Below are positions 7,946 through 16,756 of a stretch of 64,000 nucleotides of DNA, piece after piece. A program made the translations under genes and the position numbers. This DNA comes from Candidatus Saccharimonadota bacterium (GTDB lineage Bacteria; Patescibacteriota; Saccharimonadia; Saccharimonadales; UBA4665): assembly GCA_003153395.1 (NCBI GenBank), contig PLYP01000001.1, positions 1 through 64,000 on the forward strand, in the 5' to 3' direction. A model generated the notes under the pieces. That model saw only the letters and a program-made list of their open reading frames with translations, searched no databases and had not been told where the DNA came from. How positions within the stretch are numbered: the first letter of the stretch is position 1; every line of letters starts with the position of its first letter.

Positions 7946-9119
7946 ATATTAATTCGAGCTCTTCTGGAATTTTATTGTCAACTATTCGCCATACTAAGCG
8001 TTTACTCAACCCGTAGTTCCATCCAGTTGCAAAAATAATTCCGGCTATATCGCTAATTAAATAATTAATTTTGAACTGGTTTAAGAATAAATTGAATACT
8101 GCCCACGCAATTGTAGCCCCACCTAGAGCTATGAAGTTAAATACTAATAATTTACCAAGTAGAGTTCTTATAATTTTTAACCTGTCCGATACATCGTCAT
8201 ATGTAATTTTAAAAGTAAACCAATTATTTAAAATGAAATTACTTATAATACTAACCTCAAGTGCTATTAAATACGCGGGCATAACATCAATGCGAATAAC
8301 TTGCTTTAGGAATACAAGCACTCCAAGATTTACTACGGCACCAATTGCTCCAACTGTACAAAATCGTAATAGCCTACGGTGTTTGGAGTTTGGATTAAGT
8401 AAATAGCTTTGTTTTACAAACTCTGCAATATCAAAAAGTCTAAGTTTAGATTTTCCATGCGCACGTATTGCAAAGGTGATTGGTACTTCTTGAACAACTA
8501 ATTTCTTTTGAAACATTTCAAAAAGCATACTTACCTGAAACACATATCCTGACGCATTTATGTCTTCCAGGCTCATTTTAGCCAAGCTTTTAGAGTTCAA
8601 CGCTTTGAATCCACTTGTAAGATCCTTAATATCAACATCTAAATCAATAAGTGAACTAGCCAATCTATTTGCTGCTTTGCTTAAGTATCTTCGGAATTTG
8701 GGGTAGTTATCAACCGTTTTACTACCCCTCATATATCTTGAACCAACCGCACAATCTGCACCATTTTCTAATTTTTTAAGAAGACTCGAAATATCTTTAG
8801 GGTCATGAGATAAATCAGCATCCATCATTACGTAAGCGTAATAGTCTTTAGGTAGATCATTTTTAGCGAAGCTTAGACCTTTACGATAGGCGCGCCCTAA
8901 TCCTTTTTTTTGCCCGCTAATAATATATATGTCGTTAGGGTAGCTTTCTATCATACTTTCTATTACAGTCACTGTGCCATCGGGAGAATTGTCGTCTACA
9001 AATAAAATATCTGCCTTATAAGAAGTGGTTTTGCTAAAAACTCCATTTATAGATGCTATAAGCACTTGAATGTTATCGGCTTCGTTATATGTAGGAACAA
9101 TAATTAATATGTTTTTCAT
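7926..9119 (-). CDS. Polyprenol-phosphate mannosyltransferase fused to GtrA domain
   Basis: 397 aa in two parts. Residues about 1-240 are a GT2 family DPM1-like transferase: VPTYNEADNI at the start, DDNSPDGT, the metal-binding MMDADLSHDP, and GYVFQVSML. It moves a sugar, usually mannose, from a nucleotide donor to a polyprenyl phosphate. Residues about 245-385 are a GtrA-like four-helix membrane domain (RFCTVGAIGAVVNLGVLVFL; WFTFK), thought to help flip or place the lipid-linked sugar. The 20-bp overlap with the downstream GT-C-like gene suggests a two-gene lipid-sugar pathway. The ATG at 9119 has no clear Shine-Dalgarno. Confidence 0.88.
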   Translation of the reverse strand: MKNILIIVPTYNEADNIQVLIASINGVFSKTTSYKADILFVDDNSPDGTVTVIESMIESYPNDIYIISGQKKGLGRAYRKGLSFAKNDLPKDYYAYVMMDADLSHDPKDISSLLKKLENGADCAVGSRYMRGSKTVDNYPKFRRYLSKAANRLASSLIDLDVDIKDLTSGFKALNSKSLAKMSLEDINASGYVFQVSMLFEMFQKKLVVQEVPITFAIRAHGKSKLRLFDIAEFVKQSYLLNPNSKHRRLLRFCTVGAIGAVVNLGVLVFLKQVIRIDVMPAYLIALEVSIISNFILNNWFTFKITYDDVSDRLKIIRTLLGKLLVFNFIALGGATIAWAVFNLFLNQFKINYLISDIAGIIFATGWNYGLSKRLVWRIVDNKIPEELELIYESQKS

Positions 9120-9368
9120 TTGTTGTATTTTGAAAGGTTCATTACTAATTATACTAAAGTATAGAAAAGATTAGATATAAAAGAAGATTTAATGTTATAA
9201 CTAAAAATGACTATATATGGGGTGGCTGAAGACCGTTGTTATTATTGTGTTGTAAATAAGTGATCTTAGCATTGCACAGCAATTCTTACCTAGCTATACT
9301 GTTAACAACACCAAAACGCAAGCTTTTTAATCAATGAGGTTCTTAATTAATAAAAAGAACGTTAAGAC

Positions 9369-9374
9369 TATAAT
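9369..9374 (+). promoter_or_regulatory. -10 element of the hsp20 promoter
   Basis: A perfect TATAAT at 9369-9374 lies 33 bases before the hsp20 ATG. No good -35 is seen at the expected distance. The gap 9120-9407 otherwise holds only a short inverted repeat ATTGC-ACA-GCAAT (9271-9283). It contains no CIRCE operator. Confidence 0.5.
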
Positions 9375-9407
9375 AAGTCGTTAACCTAATTTTGGAGGGT
9401 AACAATA

Positions 9408-9887
9408 ATGGCACGACGTAATCGTGATGACGATCTTTTGTTAGAGGAAGATGAATTAACTGCAGCCTTTTTAGGTGACGACTCTAGCCCTGTTGCAAGT
9501 GAACCTTCTCAAGTCGCTGCGACTCCCGCAGTCGATGATGAATGGGATGAAGAAGAATCTGTTCCAGGTCAACTAGCTGTAGATGTTTATGAAACACGCG
9601 AAAAGCTAGTTGTAAAAGCACGAACAGCTGGAGTAAATAAGAATGATTTAGATGTCAGTATTTCTGATAACCAGCTTACTATTCGTGGAACTCTTAGCTC
9701 GGGCAGTGAAGAAGGGGTTGAGAATTATTTTCTTCAAGAATGTTATTGGGGAGAATTTTCAAGAACTATTGCTTTACCTGTTCCAGTTAAAGAAGAAGAG
9801 ATTGAAGCTGTACTAAAAGATGGTGTACTTACAATATCTTTTAGTAAGGTTCAGCAGGATACAGTTAAAAAGATCCAAGTCTTATAG
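9408..9887 (+). CDS. Small heat-shock protein, Hsp20/alpha-crystallin family
   Basis: 159 aa. An acidic, disordered N-terminal arm of about 50 residues precedes the alpha-crystallin domain (about 55-155: LAVDVYETREKLVVKARTAG, then NQLTIRGTLSSG, ending with the LKDGVLTISF signature). It is an ATP-independent holdase that binds unfolding proteins in the cytoplasm. An unusually strong Shine-Dalgarno GGAGGG (9394-9399) and a TATAAT promoter precede it, and a strong hairpin terminator follows, so it is a well-expressed single-gene unit. The C-terminal IxI motif appears as IQV at the extreme end. Confidence 0.93.
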   Translation: MARRNRDDDLLLEEDELTAAFLGDDSSPVASEPSQVAATPAVDDEWDEEESVPGQLAVDVYETREKLVVKARTAGVNKNDLDVSISDNQLTIRGTLSSGSEEGVENYFLQECYWGEFSRTIALPVPVKEEEIEAVLKDGVLTISFSKVQQDTVKKIQVL

Positions 9888-9909
9888 TACTTAGAAATTT
9901 TAAGTAATT

Positions 9910-9937
9910 AAAAACCCCTCTTTAAAGAGGGGTTTTT
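9910..9937. terminator. Strong bidirectional terminator
   Basis: A perfect 28-nt palindrome: AAAAACCCCTCTTT at 9910-9923 mirrored by AAAGAGGGGTTTTT at 9924-9937. It gives a GC-rich stem with T-runs on both strands. It separates hsp20 (plus) from the convergent pilin operon (minus) and should stop both. Confidence 0.92.
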
Positions 9938-9959
9938 ATATTGCTAAGAGTTTTACTAA

Positions 9960-10391
9960 CTAGGAATTAGTGAAGTTAGTTGCCTGGGTAAGTACAAAGG
10001 TCACTATTACTTGGGCTACTGCCACAATTACTAGCCCTATAATGGCATAGATAATGGTATTTTTAGCATTACCAACTCTTCCGCTTTCACCACCGGAAGT
10101 AATATATCGAAAACCACCGTAGATAAGCATTATTATAGATACAATTCCCACAATTAGAGAGAAAATATCTACTATATTTCGGCCAATTGAAGAAATTGTA
10201 GAGTTATTGGCAGTAGTACCGAAATTACAGCCTGATGATGCTGTATTGTTTCCCGCCGTCGTAGCTCCGTTTCCGACTGAGTTAGCTATAGAATTACACG
10301 CATATGTAGTTGCTGGTATTGCTACTACTGGTGCAGCTAGAGTCAACAACGTTATCAGCGCTAGACTATAGTTTTTAATTTTTTGTATCAT
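9960..10391 (-). CDS. T4SS-type pilin-like protein (paralogue 6)
   Basis: 143 aa, the last gene of the minus-strand pilin cluster. It has a signal peptide (about 1-31, ending PATTYA), a Ser/Asn/Thr/Gly-rich segment with two Cys, and two membrane helices at about 72-95 and 108-132. Between the helices lies the cluster hallmark GGFRYITSGGESGRVGNAKN. The layout matches the VirB2/TrbC-like T4SS pilin family (Pfam T4SS_pilin), whose mature subunits build the conduit or surface pilus. A Shine-Dalgarno GAAAGG precedes the ATG. It is separated from the next paralogue by 138 bases holding a hairpin. Confidence 0.8.
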   Translation of the reverse strand: MIQKIKNYSLALITLLTLAAPVVAIPATTYACNSIANSVGNGATTAGNNTASSGCNFGTTANNSTISSIGRNIVDIFSLIVGIVSIIMLIYGGFRYITSGGESGRVGNAKNTIIYAIIGLVIVAVAQVIVTFVLTQATNFTNS

Positions 10392-10463
10392 GTTTGCCTT
10401 TCATTATTGCTTAATAAAATATATATCATAACTATAAACTAAAATACAACTTTTACGTAATTG

Positions 10464-10483
10464 CATTAGCAGTTTAGCTAATG
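10464..10483. repeat. Hairpin between two pilin genes
   Basis: Perfect 7-bp inverted repeat CATTAGC (10464-10470) and GCTAATG (10477-10483) around a six-base loop, in the 138-base gap between the last two pilin genes. No T-run follows on the minus strand, so it looks more like an mRNA processing or stability element than a terminator. Confidence 0.4.
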
Positions 10484-10529
10484 GGGTTGATATTTACAAT
10501 AACCGAAAAAGAAATAAATGCGATTAGTG

Positions 10530-10943
10530 CTAATTTACAGAATTATTTGCAGACACTAAAACAAACTGTACAAGGAATTGCGCAACTGCAGCGATAGCTA
10601 CTCCGATCAATGCATATACCAGAGCACTTTTAGCGCCGCTGACTTTAGTTGAGTCACCCCCAGATGTAATAAATCTGAATGCACTTACGACAATCATTAT
10701 TATTGCGGCAATTCCAACAATATAGCTTAAAATGCTCACTGCTGCGCTAACTGTATTTGTAACACCCGATCCATTGCAGTTTGATCCCGTTTGACCGGTA
10801 CCATTTAATATCTGTTCCTTAGAATTTCCAGTCGCGCTTCCACATGCAAAAACTAATGGTTGGCTTATAAATTGGCTTGCTAATGTCAGTAGTAATACTA
10901 GTGTTGGTATCGCTACTTTGAGTTTTCTAATTATATTTTTCAT
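10530..10943 (-). CDS. T4SS-type pilin-like protein (paralogue 5)
   Basis: 137 aa. The N-terminal signal segment (about 1-32, LVLLLTLASQFISQPLVFAC) is followed by a short Gly/Asn/Thr-rich stretch with Cys residues. The two-helix pilin core follows (helices about 70-90 and 103-128) with the linking motif FRFITSGGDSTKVSGAKS. It shares the core with its neighbours but differs throughout the exposed part, as expected for pilin subunits that specialise. An AAAGGA Shine-Dalgarno stands upstream, and it lies 14 bases after the preceding paralogue. Confidence 0.8.
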   Translation of the reverse strand: MKNIIRKLKVAIPTLVLLLTLASQFISQPLVFACGSATGNSKEQILNGTGQTGSNCNGSGVTNTVSAAVSILSYIVGIAAIIMIVVSAFRFITSGGDSTKVSGAKSALVYALIGVAIAAVAQFLVQFVLVSANNSVN

Positions 10944-10957
10944 ATTACAAATCCTTT

Positions 10958-11344
10958 TTAAAGTTTACCCAGGACGAAATTAATTAACGTAGCTCCTAAT
11001 ACTATAATTGCTAATCCTATTAATGCGCCTACAATTGTGCTCTTTGCGGTACTTACTTTAGCACTATCACCGCCTGAGGTTATAAATTGTATGCTACCGA
11101 CTAAAATTAATATTACTGCTGCTACTCCTGCTATAAAAGCAACGATGTTAGCAATTTTTACTAATAACCCGTTAGATCCATAAATAGGACTTGAACTATG
11201 GTTTGAATCAGTACAAAGAGCAGAGCCACCAGTATTCCCCCCGGAATAATTGGCACAATTAACAACATTTGATGCATATACAGGCACGCTTGGGATCAGT
11301 AGTGTTAATACGGTAAATATTATTAGACAGAATCTTTTAATCAT
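10958..11344 (-). CDS. T4SS-type pilin-like protein (paralogue 4)
   Basis: 128 aa. Signal peptide about 1-24 (cleavage near PVYA-SN), then a short loop with two Cys (NCANYSGGNTGGSALC). The two-helix core follows with the linker QFITSGGDSAKVSTAKS and a second helix IVGALIGLAIIVLGATLINF. Its start overlaps the stop of the preceding pilin gene by four bases, showing translational coupling. Role as for the cluster: presumed VirB2/TrbC-like structural subunit. Confidence 0.8.
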   Translation of the reverse strand: MIKRFCLIIFTVLTLLIPSVPVYASNVVNCANYSGGNTGGSALCTDSNHSSSPIYGSNGLLVKIANIVAFIAGVAAVILILVGSIQFITSGGDSAKVSTAKSTIVGALIGLAIIVLGATLINFVLGKL

Positions 11345-11628
11345 ACGTTACCTATCACAAACGCGACGATTGACTCAGCGGCAACTGCAATTGCAAGTCC
11401 CACTAAAGAATAGATCAAACCATTTTTGGCTTTAGAAATTTTTTGAGGATCTCCTGCGGCTAAAATATATCTTAGCCCCGATATCGTGATCATTAGTATT
11501 GCTAATGCTCCAATAGTGCCAAAGACTATTGTCATTGCGCTACTTATTGCTCCACTATTAGCTGTAGCTTGAGGTAAACCGCCAGGGCTTATACTAGTTG
11601 AAACTAGAATATGCATAGTATTTATCAT
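11341..11628 (-). CDS. Short T4SS-type pilin-like protein without signal peptide (paralogue 3)
   Basis: 95 aa, the shortest of the six. It lacks a classical signal peptide and begins with a 20-residue polar segment. The core follows: helix about 28-48, linker LRYILAAGDPQKISKAKNGL, and helix about 68-92. A strong Shine-Dalgarno (GGGAGGATG) precedes it, and it is coupled by an ATGA overlap to the next gene. The absence of an export signal suggests direct membrane insertion of a two-helix protein, perhaps as a minor or assembly subunit. Confidence 0.75.
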   Translation of the reverse strand: MINTMHILVSTSISPGGLPQATANSGAISSAMTIVFGTIGALAILMITISGLRYILAAGDPQKISKAKNGLIYSLVGLAIAVAAESIVAFVIGNV

Positions 11629-11629
11629 T

Positions 11630-12184
11630 TCATCCTCCCAGCGAATTACCTAAAAAGTTCACAAGTACTACAGCTATGCTAGTAATTGCTAGCCCTATTA
11701 ATGCGTTGATAACAGTCGATTGAGCTTGGGCGGTTCCTTCCGGGCTACCTTGGCTACCGACATATTTAAATGCTCCAAATAATACAAATCCAACAGCAAC
11801 TAAGCCGGCAATCCTCAGTAAATCGTCTATAACCGCAATAAGTACGTATGGGACATCACTTTTAATTTGACCACAAGAATTTGGAGGATTTGTATCAACT
11901 ATATTGAAACAACGTACATCGCATTTATGGTGATAAGTACCGTCATCTATTTCTCCTGCAGGTAAAAAGTGATACCAAGGTTCAAGACCAATAAAAGTAA
12001 CTTTTTGACAACTATCATTTGAAAAACCAGAAGCAAAACTACTTGGAAGAGTAAGGCTTACTTTATTAGTTAGGGGGGCTGCACTTGTGGCATGTGGAAT
12101 AAAAAGAATAAACAAGATTAGGGTCGCTAATGCGATTTTAATTTTATTATTTTTCAACCAATAAATATTTTGCGTAATTGTCAT
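11630..12184 (-). CDS. T4SS-type pilin-like protein with Cys-rich ectodomain (paralogue 2)
   Basis: 184 aa, the longest pilin paralogue. Signal segment about 16-36 (IALATLILFILFIPHATSAA), then an ectodomain of about 85 residues with five Cys (KCDVRCF among them) that could form disulphides. The two-helix core follows with a diverged linker FKYVGSQGSPEGTAQAQ. Its start overlaps the stop of the preceding gene by four bases. The added ectodomain suggests a tip or minor pilin rather than the main subunit (inference). Confidence 0.75.
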   Translation of the reverse strand: MTITQNIYWLKNNKIKIALATLILFILFIPHATSAAPLTNKVSLTLPSSFASGFSNDSCQKVTFIGLEPWYHFLPAGEIDDGTYHHKCDVRCFNIVDTNPPNSCGQIKSDVPYVLIAVIDDLLRIAGLVAVGFVLFGAFKYVGSQGSPEGTAQAQSTVINALIGLAITSIAVVLVNFLGNSLGG

Positions 12185-12720
12185 CTGTTAAATGCTCCTC
12201 CTGGAACCAGGAATTGTAGAAATGCGAACAAGAAAATATATGCTACTACTGCAATTATAGTATTCATGATGCGCGATTTTGCTTTAGACGCCTTTTGAGG
12301 ATCTCCTTCAGATGTTGTATAACTTATACCTCCGAGAATAATAGATATAACAGCTATAAGTCCAAACAGAACTGAAAATAAATTTATGGCGGGATTAACA
12401 TATTTAGCAATAAGATCACAGTTGTTACTGGAACAACTTATGGCAGGATCAGAGTAGCTTGGTGCAGGAGTGCTAGTAGTGCTCGGACTAGCTGAAGGCC
12501 CGCTTGAACTACTGCTAGAGCCACTAGGAGTCGAGGATCCCGTATGACTAGTTGATGGCGTCGGAGCTCCATGACACAGACCATTACTATTACACTGAAC
12601 AGCTGCAAAAACGGGGCTTATTGGCAAAAAAATAAATGCTGTTACAAAAATAGATATTGAAGCTAAAATACGATTTTTTAGCAAATAGAATTTATAACCA
12701 TTTTTGCGTTTTTGTATCAT
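12181..12720 (-). CDS. T4SS-type pilin-like protein with Ser/Thr/Pro stalk (paralogue 1)
   Basis: 179 aa, the promoter-proximal gene of the pilin operon. Signal segment about 16-40. A 60-residue Ser/Thr/Pro/Gly stalk is bounded by Cys pairs (QCNSNGLC and CSSNNCD). The core has helices at about 112-133 and 146-170 and the linker ISYTTSEGDPQKASKAKS. A Shine-Dalgarno AGAAGG is present. The stalk is a plausible glycosylation target, since glycosyltransferases abound in this window (inference). It is divergent from the VirB6-like gene, sharing a 139-base intergenic region. Confidence 0.75.
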   Translation of the reverse strand: MIQKRKNGYKFYLLKNRILASISIFVTAFIFLPISPVFAAVQCNSNGLCHGAPTPSTSHTGSSTPSGSSSSSSGPSASPSTTSTPAPSYSDPAISCSSNNCDLIAKYVNPAINLFSVLFGLIAVISIILGGISYTTSEGDPQKASKAKSRIMNTIIAVVAYIFLFAFLQFLVPGGAFNR

Positions 12721-12790
12721 TAAGAACCTTCTCTATTACTATATTGATAATAATGTCAAATGGCAAGTAACTAAGATTGAATAATGCTTG

Positions 12791-12799
12791 TGCTATAGT
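12791..12799 (+). promoter_or_regulatory. Extended -10 promoter for the VirB6-like gene
   Basis: TGCTATAGT at 12791-12799 matches the extended -10 consensus (TGn plus TATAGT). It lies 60 bases before the VirB6-like ATG and faces away from the pilin operon. No clear -35 is visible at standard spacing. Confidence 0.45.
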
Positions 12800-12859
12800 A
12801 TATACGAAGAGGAATATAGGAAATAAATAATAAAATAACATAACCATAGACACCTGGTC

Positions 12860-15841
12860 ATGCTAATAAAAAATCTCTTGTTAAAGAAAACATTTATACT
12901 AGTGATGCTTATAGCATTACTAGTACCTTTGTTATCCAGCGCACTGCCTAATACAGTAGTGCAAGCTTCAGCAGGTGGTTCACCATCCGCGGGAGGAGGA
13001 GGGGGAGGAGGAGCTCCACCTGGTCTGGGACATGTATCATATTTGAATACTATGGCAAATCGCTGCCAAGATCTTCCTAATCCTGGAAATGGCAGTTTTT
13101 CTAATGGTCTGTGTTCATATTTACAGTCGCAACTAGCATCCGCTCTAGGATGTAGCGATCATATGTTTACCGATACAGCTATTAACGGCGTAGATGCGAA
13201 TGGAGCAAAAACTGTTAATTATGTCTGGTTAATAGATGAAGGGCTATATAAGGATTGCTACAACAAGGCTGGTGCAAAACTCAATGATCTAAACGTTAAT
13301 TGCCAAGTGGTGAATTCTTCTCAAAACTCTAGTTTGTGGAACCAGTGTCAAGGTGGAGCTACCAGCGATCAAGGTAGCTTATCTACCGCTTTGGGTTGCA
13401 GCCCAAACATGTTTAACAGTATCGGATCAGGTGATTACCGGATAAACTCTGCAAATTGGACGAATTGTCAGAATGCTTTAAACGCGGTAGGAGCCCAGCA
13501 AATAAAGATTTTGGGGCCCAGCGGTACGGTCGTTCCCGATACTAATCCAATAAGTAGTGCGGCTGTCGGTTCCAGCGCACCCCCAAGTGGATCTAGTGGT
13601 AGTTCTGGAGGTTTAACTTGTGATACTTTTGAGGCTAATCCACTGAATTGGGTAATATGCCCTGTGGTGTCCATTTTAGTGAAATTGATCAGCTTGATTG
13701 ATAGTTTTATAACAAACGCCCTAACAATAAATACTAATAACATATTCTGCACTACAAGCACGACCTGTGGAGCTTATCATGACGCCTGGTCTTCTTTTAG
13801 AGATATTGCACTTGGGTTAATGAGCATAGTAGGTCTAGCAATACTAATTGCCCAAGCGCTGGGAGTGGAAGTATTAGATGCGTATACTATTCGGAAATCG
13901 CTTCCTAGATTGCTAATTGCTGCAATAGGAATAACCTTGTCTTGGCCATTAATGGACTTCTTGATTACTCTTTCGAATGACCTTGGTTTTGGTGTTCGTC
14001 ATCTAATCTATGCTCCTTTTAGTCATTTAAGTCACACTATAGATTTAAACTTTGGCGGAAATCCAATAGGATCATTTTTTGGTGAGCTAGGAGTAGCCGC
14101 TGGAGTAGTAGCCGTAGGAATTCCAGCAGCAATTTTAGCTGGTGGCATTGGAGCCTTAATTGCTTACGCCGGCACCGCTTTGCTAGCTGTGTTTGTAGCA
14201 TTTATTGTCTTGACCATACGACAAGTAGTAGTAATAGTCCTGATGCTTGTAGCACCTATTGCAATTATCGCGTACGTACTTCCTAATACTCAAAATATAT
14301 ATAAATTATGGTGGCAATCTTTCAGCAGAGCTTTACTAATGTTCCCTTTAATAGCAGCTTTTATAGCCGCTGGTAGAGTTTTTTCGGCAGTTGCTTTAAG
14401 CAGCGGAGGTGTAATAAATGGTTTTCTAGGATTTGCGGCTTATTTTGCTCCATACTTTCTAATCCCATTAACTTTCAGGCTTTCTGGTGGGATTATGGGT
14501 GGAATAGGTAATTTTGTTAATTCAAGAAGTCAAGGTGGCTTCAAAGCATTGGCACAAGTACGCGCCAATGCCCGAAAAACAAGAAGAGAAAATTTGGGAT
14601 CAGGTACTGCCCTCAACGAAGATGTTACAACTCTTGGATATGATAAGTTTGCTAAAAGATTTAATAGACTTTCATCAGGTACCGCGAATTTAAAGAATGC
14701 CGGGTATAACCCTTATAAAATGAAAGATCGCATGGCTGCGGCTAGATCAACACGGGATTTCGAATTAGCAAATAAAGCGATGCAAGAAGATCAACAGCTT
14801 AGATATGCACTAGCAAATGACGATGTTGCCGAAGCGTTATTACCTAAAGTTGAATCATATAAGGGTTCAGGCCATTTCGGATCACATTCTGGCGATGCTG
14901 ATGGTGATGCAGAGCAATTCTTCAGAGACCGTGGTTATACCGAAGAAAGTGGACTTAAAGAGATGGTCGCCTTGCATAGGCAAGCGCGACGCAAGCTTTC
15001 AGGACACTCAATGGAAATTGCAGCATGGAACGCCAACTGGCGCACGGGAACTGGTTTCTCGGAAAAAATGGTTACTGATGAGCACGGTGTACAGCATCAA
15101 ACTGGGGGAGTTGGCGAGTCATTTATGCAGTTGGCTGAAATTACAAAAGGAGCAAATGGTGGAGATCAACTAAGAGCAAATATGATTGCAAGCCAACGCG
15201 AAGGAGCCACTAGTCAGCGAAGATCAGATGTATTAATGAGTTTTACAGAGTCAGTCGGTCTTGCTAGAGACGTAGCGACGACTGGTGGAAGATCGGCAGC
15301 AGATATTAGCTCTGAGGTAAGAAGAGGGGCTGCAAAAGGAAGATCACGTGGCGAACATATTACTGGTCGCCCTCAGGCTATAAAAGCTATGGTTCCTCAA
15401 TTTATTGAAACCTTTGACCATATAGTCGGTTCTGGTTCCGAAAAAGAGTTCATGCAAGAACTAGCGATGGCGGGAGCTGGTCAGCAAATTGCCGCACAAG
15501 CCTCTCCAGAGAACGGTAGAGAACATGCCAAGTATATGAACCATGAAATTGATCTTAAAAACTTACCTGCTAATATAGATCCTCAGGTAAGAGATGCTAT
15601 TTACAGAACTGCTCAAGAAAAAGAACGTCTTGTTGGTGGTCCGGTTGATAAAGTCACAGTTCAGGACATGCTAGATGTTAGTCGAGGTAATAGAGAACTG
15701 ACGGCCATGACATATCAATATGGAAATGAGTTTGCAGCAGCTAATGCTCAAGCAGCAAGAGCAGCTGCTGAGGCTGGCTTTGGTGGAGGTGCCGGTGCAG
15801 GAGGAGGAGCTACGGGGGGTGGCACTGGTACAGGTGGTTAG
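12860..15841 (+). CDS. VirB6/TrbL-like polytopic T4SS membrane protein
   Basis: 993 aa. Signal segment about 8-36, then a 220-residue extracytoplasmic region with several Cys and two similar units (each with LGCSDHMF or LGCSPNMF). A multi-helix membrane block spans about 265-560, including LTIRQVVVIVLMLVAPIAII. A soluble, charged, probably cytoplasmic tail of 430 residues ends in a poly-Gly stretch. This is the layout of VirB6/TrbL-like channel proteins in Gram-positive and CPR T4SS loci. It is the largest plus-strand gene before the two unknown minus-strand paralogues. No Shine-Dalgarno is seen, but an extended -10 lies 60 bases upstream. Confidence 0.75.
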   Translation: MLIKNLLLKKTFILVMLIALLVPLLSSALPNTVVQASAGGSPSAGGGGGGGAPPGLGHVSYLNTMANRCQDLPNPGNGSFSNGLCSYLQSQLASALGCSDHMFTDTAINGVDANGAKTVNYVWLIDEGLYKDCYNKAGAKLNDLNVNCQVVNSSQNSSLWNQCQGGATSDQGSLSTALGCSPNMFNSIGSGDYRINSANWTNCQNALNAVGAQQIKILGPSGTVVPDTNPISSAAVGSSAPPSGSSGSSGGLTCDTFEANPLNWVICPVVSILVKLISLIDSFITNALTINTNNIFCTTSTTCGAYHDAWSSFRDIALGLMSIVGLAILIAQALGVEVLDAYTIRKSLPRLLIAAIGITLSWPLMDFLITLSNDLGFGVRHLIYAPFSHLSHTIDLNFGGNPIGSFFGELGVAAGVVAVGIPAAILAGGIGALIAYAGTALLAVFVAFIVLTIRQVVVIVLMLVAPIAIIAYVLPNTQNIYKLWWQSFSRALLMFPLIAAFIAAGRVFSAVALSSGGVINGFLGFAAYFAPYFLIPLTFRLSGGIMGGIGNFVNSRSQGGFKALAQVRANARKTRRENLGSGTALNEDVTTLGYDKFAKRFNRLSSGTANLKNAGYNPYKMKDRMAAARSTRDFELANKAMQEDQQLRYALANDDVAEALLPKVESYKGSGHFGSHSGDADGDAEQFFRDRGYTEESGLKEMVALHRQARRKLSGHSMEIAAWNANWRTGTGFSEKMVTDEHGVQHQTGGVGESFMQLAEITKGANGGDQLRANMIASQREGATSQRRSDVLMSFTESVGLARDVATTGGRSAADISSEVRRGAAKGRSRGEHITGRPQAIKAMVPQFIETFDHIVGSGSEKEFMQELAMAGAGQQIAAQASPENGREHAKYMNHEIDLKNLPANIDPQVRDAIYRTAQEKERLVGGPVDKVTVQDMLDVSRGNRELTAMTYQYGNEFAAANAQAARAAAEAGFGGGAGAGGGATGGGTGTGG

Positions 15842-15844
15842 TTA

Positions 15845-16663
15845 TTAGGGACGAGGTATATGACTATGGGACGGATGAGTCGGCGGAGCAAATTGTGTCT
15901 GTAGGTCTATAATTCTATCCTCAATCTTTGCTAGCCATCGTATTCTATCGATAGAAGCTCTTGGATCACTTGCAGTTACTGTTCTGTGCTCTTCAAGAGC
16001 ATGGTTACCAGTATTTTTTGATTTTGAATCCTCCACTACGCCAACTACAGGCAATTTTTCAGACTCTGTTCCAGGCTCCATGTTCAACTCGTAAGGAACA
16101 AATATTCCTTGCCATGACCTATCGCTTCCGTCTAAGGCAATTACTAAATCTTCAGGTCTATCGTTTGGTCTAACTTGCGGCCTGCGATCTATGTCGCCCT
16201 TGCCTCCAAATACATAAGGAAGCACTATTGCCCTTACATTATCATAATTTTTGCCATGCATAGTGTGAAAAAGTCTTCCTTCAGCACCTAGTGTTTGTGT
16301 GCCTGATATGTACTCACTTCTAGTGAAGCCATGGCCTACAAATTTACGTCTTAATTTCTCACTGTATAACCTGTCTTGTGGCAATGGACTTATAACTTCG
16401 ACTAAAGCAGTAACGTCTCTATTAGTACCAACATACGGAAGGGCAAGTCGAGCAAGCTCCATAGATGCTTGATGCAAAGATTCAAGTTGTTGTTGTTCTG
16501 CTGCTTCACGTGCTTCGATAGCAAAGCTACCTGCTCGGCGTGTCATATTTACATCCCTCTCTACGTCATCACCTGGGATATATGTGCTCTCATGGGCATT
16601 AAGCTGCCTTAGTGATTCGCGAACTGGATGTCTAATTTTTGCAGAAGCCGAGCGTAATAACAT
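15845..16663 (-). CDS. Unknown protein, paralogue A of a pair inside the T4SS locus
   Basis: 272 aa, soluble, no signal or membrane helix, no family recognised. It aligns by eye with the neighbouring 253-aa gene over most of its length, best around residues 165-210 (DLVIALDGSDRSWQGIFVPY here, DLVVAADTGASWAGALRAY there) and in the final helix. It ends three bases from the convergent VirB6-like stop. The promoter looks convincing: TTGCGC at 16695-16700, 17-nt spacer, TATAGT at 16672-16677 (minus), then eight bases to the ATG, with no Shine-Dalgarno. A regulator or effector linked to the secretion machine is a guess from position only. Confidence 0.7.
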   Translation of the reverse strand: MLLRSASAKIRHPVRESLRQLNAHESTYIPGDDVERDVNMTRRAGSFAIEAREAAEQQQLESLHQASMELARLALPYVGTNRDVTALVEVISPLPQDRLYSEKLRRKFVGHGFTRSEYISGTQTLGAEGRLFHTMHGKNYDNVRAIVLPYVFGGKGDIDRRPQVRPNDRPEDLVIALDGSDRSWQGIFVPYELNMEPGTESEKLPVVGVVEDSKSKNTGNHALEEHRTVTASDPRASIDRIRWLAKIEDRIIDLQTQFAPPTHPSHSHIPRP

Positions 16664-16756
16664 AGTAATATACTATACTACATATTCGTTAAAAGCGCAA
16701 GCACTTTGTATAATTATACTCGCGTCTTGTTGCTGTAGGCGTTTGGTCTAGAGCCG

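Noticed and set aside
9271-9283. Inverted repeat ATTGC-ACA-GCAAT upstream of hsp20 as a heat-shock operator
   Set aside because: It does not match CIRCE or any heat-shock operator I know, and the arms are only five bases.
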